From: Pomphorhynchus laevis
Taxonomy: Eukaryota; Acanthocephala; Palaeacanthocephala; Echinorhynchida; Pomphorhynchidae
Length of the DNA: 64,000 nt
Direction of reading: 5' to 3'
NCBI GenBank assembly: GCA_012934845.2
Contig: WNNJ02000329.1
Span: 62,001 to 126,000 of the forward strand
Shown in pieces: positions 11,531-24,533 of this stretch. The position numbers were made by a program, and so were the translations under genes. The notes beneath the pieces were generated by a model, which had not been told where the DNA came from, did no database searches, and saw only the letters and a program-made list of their open reading frames with translations. The first letter of the stretch is position 1. The number at the start of each line of letters is the position of its first letter.

Positions 11531-14500
11531 CTGTGTGCATAAGTATTTTGAAGAACTTTAAATCTTCACTCTTAGTAAGAAGTTCTTTTTTTATTTCGAG
11601 AAGTTTCAATTAGCCATTTTCCTTTTAAGTTTATAACACTTCCAATTGCTTACAAAAGAGTAATCTAATGGATACACTGATGCAAGCTATAGTTATAGCG
11701 GCTCTGGATTGATGTTTGTAGATATATAGCTTGATTAGGTCCAATGTACACAAAAATTGATACAGCCACAGTCTTTGTCCTTTCTAGTTGAACAACAATC
11801 AAGCGACAACGAGAGATAGAAGACAAAGCGACAAACTGTCAGTTGAACAGAAAAACGTCAAGTCACTTTCAAAGTATCTATTATTATAAGGTATAGCATC
11901 TGAAATTGCACAATGTGAATTAGAACAATTAGTGTGAAAAAAGAAAAGTAGCCATTTTGTGGTGTCGTATGTCAAATTAGCGATTTGAATTTGCATAGAA
12001 ATCAAAATTAGATAGACACAAAACGATTATTTGAAATTCGCTTGAATTTAAAAGGCAGCAGAGTGTTCACGAAGCACTTTTAACTGGCTTAAAAATACAT
12101 TTTCTACAACTTGAAAAACAAAACGAGAAACGGACTAGCGTCATGCAGGTCTTGTGATCATATAACAATTTCAAGGTCGAGCTGTAGCAATTGGGCTATT
12201 TAAGTAGTAATAGTTATTGCAGTGTAAAGTTATAGTTTAACATTAAATATACAACTAATAAATATTGACAATAGTTTTGTCATTTACTCACATCTAGTGA
12301 CCTATTATCGGCTAGCTATTGCTTTCTGGTAAATTAAACTTGAATTTAGACAGCGAAGGGAGAGAGTAAAATGTCGCTGTATTGCTGATAGCCATGAATT
12401 CTAATTGTTTTGAAGAAAGGTATAATATGGCGTGTGCGAAACGACCTGGATTTTAGTGCATAAAGACCTTTTTAATTTCTAACGTATGTGACCATAAAAC
12501 TGCGCAATGAAATACAACTGTGAAAGCATCTTTGTACTAGTGAGTTCACTATAATGATCCTGCTATCTCACAGCAAGGTCATTACCTTTAGCAGTACAAC
12601 GGTCAAGTGCTCATCACCAAACTAATTGTTTATCAACCTTTTGATGGGAATTAAATTCCAGAATAAAAATTTGAATTATTTTAATTTTTTAAATGTTAAA
12701 TACTTTATTATACTTTATTTATTATGAAATACGAAATTACAATATTCATTAATTTGGTAATCCAAATTAATGATTCAAGGTTTATAATCCGTATCATTAT
12801 ATTGATATAAGTAATATAATCGAACCTTTTAGTGTTTCCAAAGTTAGTTATTATAAACAGGATTTATAAAGTTTACAAAATAGGTTATAGTCATATTAAA
12901 AGTTAATATGCTACATTGTAAATAAATATTAAATATGTTGAATATTAATAAATACATAAATATCATATAATATATTTATAAATATCATAAATATCAAATA
13001 TGCTGTAAAATTGTACTACAAAGTTAATTCTTTATATTTAAATTCTTTATATTTTTCTATTACAAAGTCGCTCTACTTTGTATCTTCTCAAAAAATATTA
13101 GAAATATAAATATGTAATTCAAATATTAAAAGTACATATTTCATAAAAATTTTGTAATAAAAAATCATTTGATCAAACCGAATATTATGCCATTACATTT
13201 AAAAATACTTTTGGGTTGAAAGATTTATCGTCTATTTGAATGAAACGAGGATTAAATATTAAATGTCAATCAAATCGAGAATCATGTTTCGCAAGTTATA
13301 TTTCTCTCTTTAATGTGAGAAAAAATGTACAACGATGTCATTCGATAAAACCTATTACCAACATATAGATTAACTAAAGTTAAATAGTGAATAAAATTAT
13401 CTTGATTAAAGCAGGCTTCATATATTGTACGAAATGGTTGTCGAGTCGTGGAATAGCTGTTACTGAATTATATCGGTCGTAATGCAATACCATATTTAAT
13501 CTTTTAAATGATTTAAAAGACTGACTTTAAAACTTTATTAACCGTCAAACAACTCCATTAGTATTGATCCAATTTATTTAAAATACAGCGTTTGAAAGAA
13601 GCTTCTTAGTGGCCAAAGTCAATTAAATGAACAAACTGGACTTTTATTTTTAAATGAAACATTCCAACATTAAGTGTTGCTACTAACACGCTGAAATGAA
13701 ATTTTCAGTTACTGATAGAATCGAAGAGAAATAAACACTTTCTCGGATTTCCCTGAATATTTTGCCACGTTATCTTTACGCTGTTGGTACACAGCTAAAT
13801 TTGCATCGTCAAATTGCTGATTTAACAATTCGTGAGTGATCAGTTTTTCTTCATTCGGCTACCCAAGTGAAAATTTAGATACAATGCCCATCCATTGGAA
13901 AACATTTCATGGATGACACCTGTCTTTTACTTCAACCGAAAAATAGCTTATCGTGTGTGTAAAACGATCATGCGTAAAAATAGCAAACGAGTTCGTATGC
14001 CAAATAGTGGTACATTTCAACAAACGCTGCAAATGCACGCTGCAATACTTCGAGAAACTCACACTGCACAAATGCTAACGATTAAATCTTTTAAGATGTA
14101 GAAGCTCTTTTAAAATTAATTCGTACAAATCGCGCACACACAAGATATCACAATTTTATTTTTATTGAATCGGAAAGATATAGCAGAGGCAGCTGCGCAC
14201 CTGTGCTGCATGGATAAATGGTAGTCGAAACTTTTACAAATTTTCTGTTTGTGAGCTGCACTTCTGCAATTTGCTGTTTTATTGAAGAGCTCTGAGATAA
14301 AGTATGACTTTACTTATGAAAGCAGCATAAATTATTCATTTGCGAGTGTATGGATAGAATTTGAATATTAAAATAAAATTTAATAAATTCATGTAAGTGG
14401 ACATATTCTGTTGTGTATACAAACTAGTCTTCATTTAGACATTTTTTCATCATTAGGCGACAATAAATCGTCAATACTTTATTACTTTTCATGAAATTGG

Positions 14501-14659
14501 GCAACAAATATTACAAATATAATGGCTAATAGCTATAAAAAGAGAAACGTCGAATTTTTAACAAACAAAATTGTTTCGTATGCGCGGATGATTTAAAATA
14601 TCTACTTATGGCCAAATAGAAATATATTTTTGAAACTTTAAAATTAAAAGTTCGTCATT
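11531..14659. other. AT-rich, probably intron; no genes recognised
   Basis: Short open frames at 11799-12005 (minus) and 13895-14101 (plus) have no recognisable domain. No repeat family was identified. 13680-14300 is slightly more complex in composition but unassigned. Confidence 0.5.
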
Positions 14660-14666
14660 AAAAGTA

Positions 14667-14752
14667 CGAGACATTCTTAGAACAAATTCAAACGAATCTG
14701 TTCTAAGAATGTCTCGTTAGACATTGTATCGTTAACATTCTAAGAATGTCTC
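14667..14752. repeat. Triple inverted/direct repeat
   Basis: CGAGACATTCTTAGAACA (from 14667) is followed by its exact complement (14700-14717) and then a second, slightly shortened complement ending at 14752. This could be the trimmed ends of a small inverted-repeat element. Confidence 0.75.
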
Positions 14753-14939
14753 GATTAAAATTGTTTTACGAAGATTGTGATTACTCCATATATAAACTGT
14801 TTACCTGTTATACACTAATTATAAATTAAAAATAATGTTAAATAAAAACAAAGTATTAAATTATTATAAATAAAAAAGATTATAAGATTATAATATAATT
14901 ATATAAGATTTTATATAATATATATAATTATATAAACTT

Positions 14940-15485
14940 GTCAATAATAACTTATTAGTAGGACAAATCAGATCAGATAACTTATTTTAGGTATTTTTTA
15001 TTATATATAAATAAAATTAAAGATATATAATAAATAATTAATAATTGTTATATAGGATTTTATATAATTAATATCAAGTTAAAATAAAAATTGTAATTTA
15101 AAATAAAAGTCAATTTTTATATATTGACTAATAAATAACAGACGATGTATCAAAATAAGCATTAGAGGTCATCAGAAGAAACTGCTTGTAATCAGGTTTC
15201 GGCCCCTATTCCTCCACACAACATGGCAGCAGTGCCAAAGACGCACTAATGACGTATTTCGTTTTAATCATTTTATAATTTTTAAATTTTAATCATAAAT
15301 AATTTAATAATTTAAAATTGAAATTTAAAATAAAAGACACTTTTTATTTATTGACTAATAAATCACAGAAGATGTAACAGAATAAGGATTAGAGGTCATC
15401 AGGAAGAACTGTTATGCTTTAAAGTTTCGCCCCCCCCCATTCCTTGATCCAACATAGCAGCGGGGCCCAATCTGGAATAAAAAAA
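14940..15485 (-). mobile_element. Two PLE 3' tails in tandem
   Basis: On the minus strand each unit carries the PLE 3' module described at 38640-39020: GGCCGAAACC or a variant, the block answering CATAGCAG, and the tail ending ATTTATTAGTCAAT. The first sits at about 15090-15260 and the second at 15300-15480. The second contains a homopolymer C run in the GGCC block. No RT sequence is attached, so these are 3' fragments only. Confidence 0.75.
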
Positions 15486-17504
15486 ATTTCTCACGTTTAA
15501 TAATTAAAATAGTATTTTATCTAAACCTGAATTTTTACATTAGAAGAATTACGTACTTTTTGCCAGTCCAGTTTTATAAAAAAAAGATTAAAATAGTTTA
15601 ACGAAGGTTGTGATTACTTCATTTGTAAACGATATTGCCTTAATTGCAATAAATCCTTGCAACCACAAGCCTATACGAAATGTTTAATTGATTATCAACA
15701 TTTTGATCACATAGCGATATTAAAGCCACAGGGTTTATTAAAATAACGCGTTTGTTTTGTATGGTAATTAAAATTACTTCTGTTTGTTTAACTTTGCGCT
15801 AATACGTAGAAAGTAGCTTTTTAAATGACAAAAATGGCATTATCATGTTACGTATATTAAACACTTAGATGTAAGACTATATTTTTAAACTTTTTAATCT
15901 TCATTTGTAATTAATTATTGTTCATTGTCGAAATATTTTACAGCCAGAAAACTTAACACCATTGCAGATGAATTTAAAGAACAATCTTCTTACTACTTCC
16001 CTAAAATAACTTTGTTAAAAACTGTCAATTTTACTCTAGTAGTGACTTAAATTGACACGTTCAGAGCTCTTAATTTACGATTTTACGGCTTCAAAATCAA
16101 TATCTACTTTTGATGTTTTTTTTGTAAGTTTGATCTAAATATCGGTAAAAAAAGCAGTAAAGCTTTTATTTGCAGTAAAGCGTGAAGAGACTACATTAAA
16201 ACTAACGTAGCTATAAAACTACGAGATAAGATTTTGACATTGATATAGTTTCATCACATGACTAAAACTCGTTCATGTGAGAAGTTTCTACATGTAAATT
16301 TTAAATTTTAGTTGATCGGTAAGATCAAAATGTACAAAAGTCAACGTTCTGTAAGGGTTTAAGAAATTGTGAAAATACGTGTCCAATCCATACTACTGTA
16401 CATGCAAGGAAACAAATATATTTATTTAATAATTTTTCGAAGACGCAATGGCTCGTCATCTTCAGGATTATTATAATCACTTTGTTATTTTATAAAACTA
16501 AGTTGATAAATGCTATAATTCACTTATAAATATGAGGTAAAGCACATTTTAGGTGTACACCGACTGTTTTCAAGGTGATCCTTAGTATTTAAAATATAAT
16601 TTGCTGAAAATAATAAAATAAGCTTGAGTTGATGGAAGGCACACGAAAACTAATTAGAACGGTCTCCTGTAGACTTTAAATCAATACTCATCAGCTTGTA
16701 GCTAAAAGCTTGGACGCGATATTCATCATTGAAAAAGTAATGCGATTATATAAACTTAAATAAATTTCAAGATATTTAAGTTGAATTGCAAAATCTACAA
16801 AATTCCACCAAATTTTCGAAACTAAATTGCTATTGAAAATTTGACCATATCAAATAAAACTATATACATATTATTCTCATAGCAGTTTTAATATACGGGT
16901 GAACATTGAATAATAAAAGGCTTTAAAGGCAAGCTTTAAATGCTTGTTTTTTTTATTAAATCGCGGTTTGCATCAGCGATTTTTTGATGCTTAAATTTTC
17001 TTAAACATAAACTGTGAAACGAATACTCTTATCGTTGCTTTCCAGAAAAAGCATAATGAGTGAAAACAATAAATTATTAATGGTTGATAATCGAAACTCT
17101 TTTAACCACTTCAATAAATAAGTCACATTTCATAAATTTCACATTCAATAATCTGTTTTAAATTTTATTTCAACCAAATAATTATTTTTCTAATTATAAA
17201 ATTCTAACAATTGTATTCTGATTACCCATTTTGGTGTATTAATGTTACCATTAAATGCTGATTGTTAAAACTTAATTCAATTTTGCTTCAGACTGAATGA
17301 TACAAATTTATGTCTTCAGATATTATAATCATATTTTTACCTGAAAAATCTTTATTGCTCTATTCGTTTGTTTTGATTGGTTAGAATCGGTTACGGGAGA
17401 GTATTGGTATGAAACGGTAATAATTGTTTAAAATGCAATTGTTTTACAGTTAAGTACCAAAATTGAAATGACAAACACAAGGCAGAAACAAGAAGATCAA
17501 AAAT
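15486..17504. other. AT-rich, with one retroelement-tail-like motif
   Basis: On the minus strand at 16434-16475 lies CCTGAAGATGACGAGCC...TCTTCGAAAAATTA, a CTGANGATG-hairpin-CGAAA signature shared with several repeats in the window. The rest shows nothing recognisable. Confidence 0.45.
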
Positions 17505-19400
17505 TTAGATCTTAATTAATTTAATCAATTCTCGTAATTTCAGTTTTTGAGTTACGCTATTGGTGCTAACAAAAAATGATTGATCTATTAATTGGCCCTT
17601 TAATGTTAGTTTATCGGAACGGGATATACGACCATAACGAGGAATGTAAATTGCTATAATGAATATCGATCTAGTCGCTTCGGTTAGTAAAATTAAAGTG
17701 GTACACCAGCAATTGTTCAGTGGTAGCAGAAGGTCGTAATACCGGTGAATGTGATTAGTAATGTGATGGTTCTTAATTGATGATTCTGTTGAGTTAAAGT
17801 AAAGGGACGAAACCTGATAGCATATCAGTTCTTCGTGATGATCTCTTATCAATTATAATTATTTATTATTTAATTATTAAATTTTGATTTAGCATTAATT
17901 ATTATTAAATAAATTACAAAATTTTGATTTAACATTAATTATTTTCTTTTTATATAACAATTCATTAGTCAATTCATAAAAATTGACTGCTTAATTCTTA
18001 CTTTAGATGAATCTAAATTATTTAAAATCTTATATTTTCATTTATTATTTATAATTAATTTTAGATCTTCAAAATTTAGATCTTAATTAATTTAATCAAT
18101 TCTCGTAATTTCAGTTTTTGAGTTACGATATTGGTGCTAATAACAACTTTATTGAAAATCTCAATGACAGTTTTATATAAGGCCGAAACCTTATAGCATA
18201 GCAACTTGTCCTATTGATCTCTAATCCTCATTCTGATATATATTGTTTGCTATTTATTAGTCAATTCATAAAAATTGGCTTATATTTAAAATTTGAATTT
18301 TTAATTTTAACTTGATATAAATATAAATTCTAACAAATCTTATATAATTATAAGATTATCTGATTTCTTTTAGTTATATAAAATCTTATTTAATTATTTA
18401 TTATTTATAATAATTAATTTTAATAATCAATATTTTAATCAAGACAATGTGCACCATGTTGATCCAGTTCCCAATAAGCTAAGTGTCATATCATATAACA
18501 CCTAGATAAACTAATTTAATGGATCATTTAATGGATCTAATATAGGAGTCTAAAGCTGATAGCATTGCAGATTCTCTTGATGAGCTCTAATCCTTATTCT
18601 GATACATCGTCTGTTATTTATTAGTCAATTCATAAAAATTGATTTTTATTTTATATTTAAAATTTAAATTTTAACTATATATATAAATTTTATAAAATTT
18701 TATATAATTATCTTTATTTATTATTTAATTATTTAAATTTTATTTAGCATTATTTTTTAAATACAACACATTTAGCTGTTCTTCTTATATCCATTAATTT
18801 AGAGAGTTTTAGAGATAGATCAATTAATTTAGAGATTTTCAGAGTAAACATAGGAAGGAGTTTCTGCTATTGACCTTTAATCCAAATTCTGATACATCAT
18901 CAGTTATTTATTAAACAATTCAAAAAATAGACTTTTATCTTAAATTTTAACTTTATATAAATTTTATAAAATCTTGTATAATTATTTATTATTTAATTAT
19001 TATTTAACTATTTATCATTTAAGTATTTTATTTTTTATCATTATGTTTAATTTATAAATAATTAAATATATGTAGTCGAGGAATATTTTAGGTAAGAATA
19101 TGGCCGAAAGTATTTTTTTACGTCAAAGACTAAGGGCCGGAACCTTATAGCATAGCAGTTCCTCCTGATGATTTCTAATCCTTATTCTGATACATCGTCT
19201 GTTATTTATTAGTTAATTCAAAAAATTTAACCTTCATTTTAAATTTTAATTTTATATTATTTTACATAAGTTATATAAAAAATATATATAATAATTATTT
19301 AGTATTATTTATAATTATTTAATTATTTGTTATTTAATTATTTAAATTCTATTTATCGTTATTTTTAATTTATAAATAATTTAATATAAGTAGACTCAGT
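17505..19400 (+). repeat. Array of degenerate PLE 3'-tail units
   Basis: Successive units carry the 3'-module core (GAAACCTKATAGCATAKCAG-like) near 17805, 18188, 18551, 18855 and 19137, each followed by the TGATACATCGTCTGTTATTT-type tail. Spacing falls from about 380 to 285 bp and core sequences decay, so this is an old head-to-tail array. The first open frame (17505-17852, minus, 115 codons) reads through the repeat and has no recognisable domain. Bases 17581-19330 recur at 28746-30508 with high identity. Confidence 0.75.
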
Positions 19401-20104
19401 TACCTGACCTAATTTATCAAATACCCATTAAACACGGTGAAAAGTTTCAATTGTTGACCTATATGGTTTCCCGTATTTAAAAGGGAACATTTTATACAAA
19501 TGTATTAAATATAAACGATATAGTTAAAAAATATATAAATAAATATAAATACAAAATAAATATAAACGATCTAATATGATTTAAAATATTGAAATATAAG
19601 ATAATCATTGGCAAAATACTTGAAAGGTCATTATCTAAAATTCTTTTGATTCATCTAATCTTTTAAAATCTAGAATTTCGTTAATAAGTTTAAGAAAGAC
19701 CTTATATAATGAAATTTTTCATAAAGGCCTACATTGTTCATCAATAACTGACAAAATTGCTTTTGTCACTTCAATTCGTTAGGCATAAAGCAATGAATAC
19801 ATTCACACGCTTACACAAATTCAATCTGTTTAGAAATATGTGGTAATGCAATATCTTTTGTATAAATAACTTTCAATAACATAATATAAAACTTAAAAGT
19901 CATAGTTCTGCGAGACAAATAATTTTGGTAAAAAAGACAAGTTTTAATCAATATATCAAATTTGTATACCTTTATGAATATACATCGTACTCAGCAGCCT
20001 TAATATTAAAATATTTAGAAATATCTATTTCTCGTTATATAGTTTTGTAAATTTATACAAAACTGTATATTTGTATACATATTTAGTTTTGTATATTTCT
20101 TAAA
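19401..20104. other. No genes seen
   Basis: AT-rich; nothing recognised. Confidence 0.5.
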
Positions 20105-20273
20105 TAATAACATAATAACATAGCAGTTCCTCCTTATATTCTCTAATTCCTATTATGATACATCTTTGGTTATTCATCAGTCAATAATTTATTGCGATTA
20201 AGGCAATAGAGTTTACAAATGAATTAATCACAACCTAATAAAACTATTTTAATCGTCTATTAAATCGCCTAAT

Positions 20274-20356
<83 letters not shown>

Positions 20357-20440
20357 TAGCAGATTCTCAATTATTTAAAAAAGTTTCTCCTGATGATCTT
20401 TAATCCTTATTCTTTTTTATTATTCAATTCATAAAATTGA
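20105..20440 (+). mobile_element. Two broken PLE 3' tails split by a microsatellite
   Basis: A tail fragment at about 20110-20200 (CATAGCAGTTCCTCCT and the following tail) and another at 20352-20440 flank an (AT)n run. Both lack the 5' half of the module. Confidence 0.6.
20274..20354. repeat. (AT)n microsatellite
   Basis: About 78 bp of uninterrupted AT dinucleotide. Confidence 0.95.
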
Positions 20441-20504
20441 CCTTTATTTATCCTATGATGGATTCTTGTTTATTATTTTCTTATTCTTTTAAAGAAAATA
20501 GAAA

Positions 20505-20945
20505 ATAGATCAATCAACACAATAATATTAAAACTAAATTTGAGCTCTTAAAAATTTGTAATGATTGAAGAATAAATCATATCAATCAAAATAAAGGAAA
20601 AAAATTTTATTTAATATTTAAAAATTAGTAATTTTCTGAAGATGCTTACAGAAGTTAGAAAATATCAAATAAATTTTCATCCTTTATTTTGATCCAGCTC
20701 TAATAATTCTTTATAAATAATGGATCATTATCAGCTATTTTAAATTTTGTTTTTATTAAAATAAGGTACTAGATAAGCAAATTCTATCCGTGGAAATACG
20801 TCATTACCATGTATTCAGCTCCGCTGTTATGTTGGGTAGAGAAATAAAGGACGAAACCTGATAACAGAAGTTTCGTCTGACGGCCTCTATTCTGATATAT
20901 CGTGGTTTATTTATTAGACAATTTATAAAAAAATGATTTTTGTTC
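20505..20945 (+). mobile_element. PLE end interrupted by a fold-back end
   Basis: A short piece of the PLE C-terminal coding tail (AATCAACACAATAATATTAA, about 20510-20560) is followed by one end of the fold-back family (20630-20730, CTGAAGATGCTTACAG) and then a PLE 3' module (about 20755-20945). The order suggests insertion of the fold-back end between coding tail and module, or a chimeric end. Confidence 0.55.
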
Positions 20946-21129
20946 TGAATCCTAATTTTATATAAACATAAATTATATAAAATATTAAGGCTTTTCATGT
21001 AATATTAAATTAATTATTTCGCAAATATTTTAATTACTAATGTATTAATATAAAATTAAAGTTACTAATATAATTAATATAATATCATCAAAACATAAGT
21101 TTTAAAATAAAATAAGTTATAATTTCAAA

Positions 21130-21370
21130 CACCAAAGTTAAGATCAGAGGAAATAGGTCATTAGCATGTATTCGTTGGTATGTTATGTAAAAGACTAGGG
21201 GTGAAATCGGAATACAGGAATTTCTCACAATGATCTGTAATCTTAATTTTAATACCTGGTAAATTATCTATCAGTTAATTCAGAATTAAATATTTATTAA
21301 ATATTTATTATTAATTATTCAAATAATTATTCAAATATAGTACAAAATACGCAGACTCAGTTAACTGATT
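21130..21370 (+). mobile_element. Diverged PLE 3' tail
   Basis: Contains GAGGAAATAGGTCATTAGCA near the start and finishes with ACGCAGACTCAGTTAACTGA, the 3' terminus seen in the other copies. The GGCC helix and core are badly eroded, so this is one of the older copies. Confidence 0.6.
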
Positions 21371-22958
21371 CCTAGAGCATTTGCTTAAAATGTACTCTAA
21401 AACTGTCTTGATGATTTTGCTTATCAAGGCAGTTTATTTACTATTTTCTCGTAGTTTATTCACTAACGATACTGTCTGAAATATCGTGCATAATTCATAT
21501 TTATATCAACTCTTGCTTTTACGCAAAGTATTTAGATAACACGTTAATATGTTTGGTGAATATCACAGCTATAAAAATTTCAATTTTTGAATTCGTATTT
21601 GCTATATCAAGAAAATATATTCGTATTTGCTATATCAAGGTGTTGAATTTAATTTAAAATACAGTATGAAGAGTTTTAATTTAAAACTTACCAAATTCTT
21701 GTGTATCGAATAAAGAAGATAAATAAGCAATGTGTTTGCACAGGTTTTAATAGCTAGAAATGGTATACAAAGACAATAGTTAGGCTTACCATTTGGTTCA
21801 TACGATTTTTCAGATTTAAAGACATAATTGGTAGCACATGAACATTACATATGTGCCTATAATTGTATTATAATATATATAACTTATTAAATAATTTTAA
21901 TATTTAATAATTATAAATTGTAAAACTGCGTAAGATTTATAAAATACATCAATGGAATTCGCTATTCAGTAAAATTGTACAAATTGTACAAACCGTTTTA
22001 CGCAGTTGCTTTAATGATATGGCATTTGTACAATCGACGCAATACGTAAATTAGGACTCTAAATAATATATTGAAATTAAATTAAATTAAAGTTAATTGA
22101 ATTATATTAATTTTATTTTAATGGATATAATTATATTTATTAATCAATTTTAATAAATAAAATTTATATTAAATCTAATTAAACTAAATTTAGCTAAAAT
22201 TTAAGAATAATTTCAAGAATAAATTAATTTTTTATTGAAAAGTTAATTAATTTAGCTAAAATTTAAATAGTCATAATTTCAAGAATAAATTAATTTTTTA
22301 TTGAAAAGTTACTAAATTTAAATTAATTTATAAATCAAACTGATTTAAAATTGAATAATTGAAAACATTGAAAGTAAAATTTTATATTAAATGATTTATC
22401 ATTTACAATTTATATGATCGTTACTGGTGAATTATACATGTAACAATATTGACTAGTTTTAAATAAGAAGTTAGTCACAATAGGATATCGGTATTGAAAA
22501 TTCAAAGGTTACTTTTACTAATTCAAAGTCGAATTAGTTCTTTATTACAAAATCTATATAAATTATTTATGAATCATCTATTTAGTAAATTACTAGATAT
22601 AAAATAAGTGTTGTATAAAATAAATATCTGAAACTGATTTGAAATTGACTAAGTGAAATCGTAAGAACTTTAAGCTTTGTATTTTCACATGTGGAATGCT
22701 ACGATTTTACTTGACGCTATTGATCGTTTTAGACATGTGATATTTACTACCAGTAGATTTCCACAGATTTATTTCATAGTTTTTTATGCTGAAATTATTA
22801 TTTCTTATTGGGTCGCTAATTGTTTAGTGCCCTCCCCTGAAATTTATTTTAATTTCCACTGTCAATTGAACAAAAATTTTAAATACATTCTACTTCAGTA
22901 TTACTGCGTATATGAACAAATACCGAGAAGTTTATTCATATTTCATTGATACTTCATT

Positions 22959-23034
22959 TACAAGAAAGGGTTATTTTTAGATATGAAGATAGTAGCGGGA
23001 ATTTGAAAATATTTTTAGTAACCCTTTCTGCAAG
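22959..23034. repeat. Small inverted-repeat unit, ~75 bp
   Basis: AGAAAGGGTTA at the left is inverted as TAACCCTTTCT at the right, about 45 bp apart. It may be a very small MITE relic. Confidence 0.5.
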
Positions 23035-23722
23035 CATTTACAAAATCTGGCATCATTTATAGTACATAATAGAGAATAACTTTTGATAACTTAGTATTTT
23101 ATTATAAGATGGATTAAAAATGTCCTTTAACATGAACACTTCGGAGTGTAACTTTTAAACTTTTAGAATTTTCAAACTAAAAACGCCAGTTCAATATCCT
23201 TTACAAACAGTTGGTAACATCATTTAAAACATTAACTACATAATGAAATTGAAGTTGAAAAAAATGCTAAACTACCTACTTGATGTTTGCTGTAATACAA
23301 AATATGCACTGAAAGATATTCATTTTTGAATATACGACGATTGCTTTACTCTGAATTTCGATCATTCTTGGTTTATTTCTACAAAAGGTAGTGGTATATA
23401 TTTATGTGCTATCATAATACAAATGTTTAACAAAATAGTAAAGGCTACGTGATAGATAGTAAAATTCTTGTTCTTCGATACGTTTTAAGTGTATAATCGT
23501 TTGGTATTAATATCTTTGAAGAATACTTTTCTCTATATCTCACTCATGCCTATTTTAGTTTGTCCGTAAATCGAGCCTTTCTCTCGACATTGAAATGCAA
23601 ATTTTTACACGCAATTATTTTCTTCTATGGGTATAATACCGTGGTGATAGGAAAACAACTACTTGTCGATCCAATTTGATCGTTATCTCTTATAGCAAAT
23701 GTTGACGGAATCCTTGACTTAT

Positions 23723-23756
23723 GTTTTCAAAAGCACACCTTGTGCTTTTGAAAAAC
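23723..23756. repeat. Hairpin, 14-bp perfect arms
   Basis: GTTTTCAAAAGCAC and its complement are separated by 5 nt. Confidence 0.75.
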
Positions 23757-24492
23757 ACAGATAAGATGGCCATGTTAGCAACGGTGGTTTAGAGATACTA
23801 CATTGTCCATTGTATATTATACAAAACTCCATATAATTAATGACTGTTAAGCAAAACAAATGGCTTTATAATCATACACCAAAATGCAAACTATCCATAT
23901 TTCACAACAAATAACATATAGGTCATCTTAAAAAGATACCTTCCGGGAACAAATTTAGATAAAAACAAATTTCATTTGACTGTTTTAACAGACAAATAAG
24001 CGTACGATAAGTTGTTAAAGTTGCGAAATTAGGTTGTCACGTACTTTTTGTTAAATTAGTTATTTAAACTTTACCTTAATTTTCATTTCGCAAGTGTTTA
24101 TCACAAAATGCAACGTTAATAATTACAGTAGTGACTAATAAAAAACAATCGTTACAAATAAAAAAGCTGGTCTATAAAATTAAGAAACGACGGACAATTG
24201 CGACAGTGATCATTTTGGTGCTAAACTGTTTGAATTATTAAAAATATTAAATTATGATTTAATATTTAATATTAAAAATATTAAATATTTAAACAAGTAT
24301 TAAAAAATACTTGTTTAAACTAAACTGTTATAAATAAATACTTGTTGAACAAATAAGTATTTATTTTTACATGAAAAGTATACAACAGCTGAAACAATAT
24401 TGATAACAATGTATAAGTAATTATAGAGATATTACCATAATATAATATTTATTCTGTTTATTTATTTAATCACGAGAAATAATACCTAATAC

Positions 24493-24533
24493 CTTCACTA
24501 GTATCCTAATATCTTAGGTTACTAGTGAAGAGG
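24493..24533. repeat. Hairpin with 16-bp near-perfect arms
   Basis: CTTCACTAGTATCCTAA pairs with TTAGGTTACTAGTGAAG around a 4-nt loop, with one mismatch. Confidence 0.75.

Noticed and set aside
17505-17852. 115-codon minus-strand open frame, repeated at 28736-29017, as a conserved gene
   Set aside because: It lies wholly inside a duplicated PLE-tail array, crosses the structured module and has no recognisable domain; its conservation is explained by the duplication.
20274-20354. (AT)n run as an origin or matrix attachment site
   Set aside because: It is a simple microsatellite and nothing else supports a function.
22677-22949. 90-codon open frame as a small membrane protein gene
   Set aside because: The hydrophobic make-up follows from AT-rich codons; there is no signal, homology, promoter or neighbouring exon.
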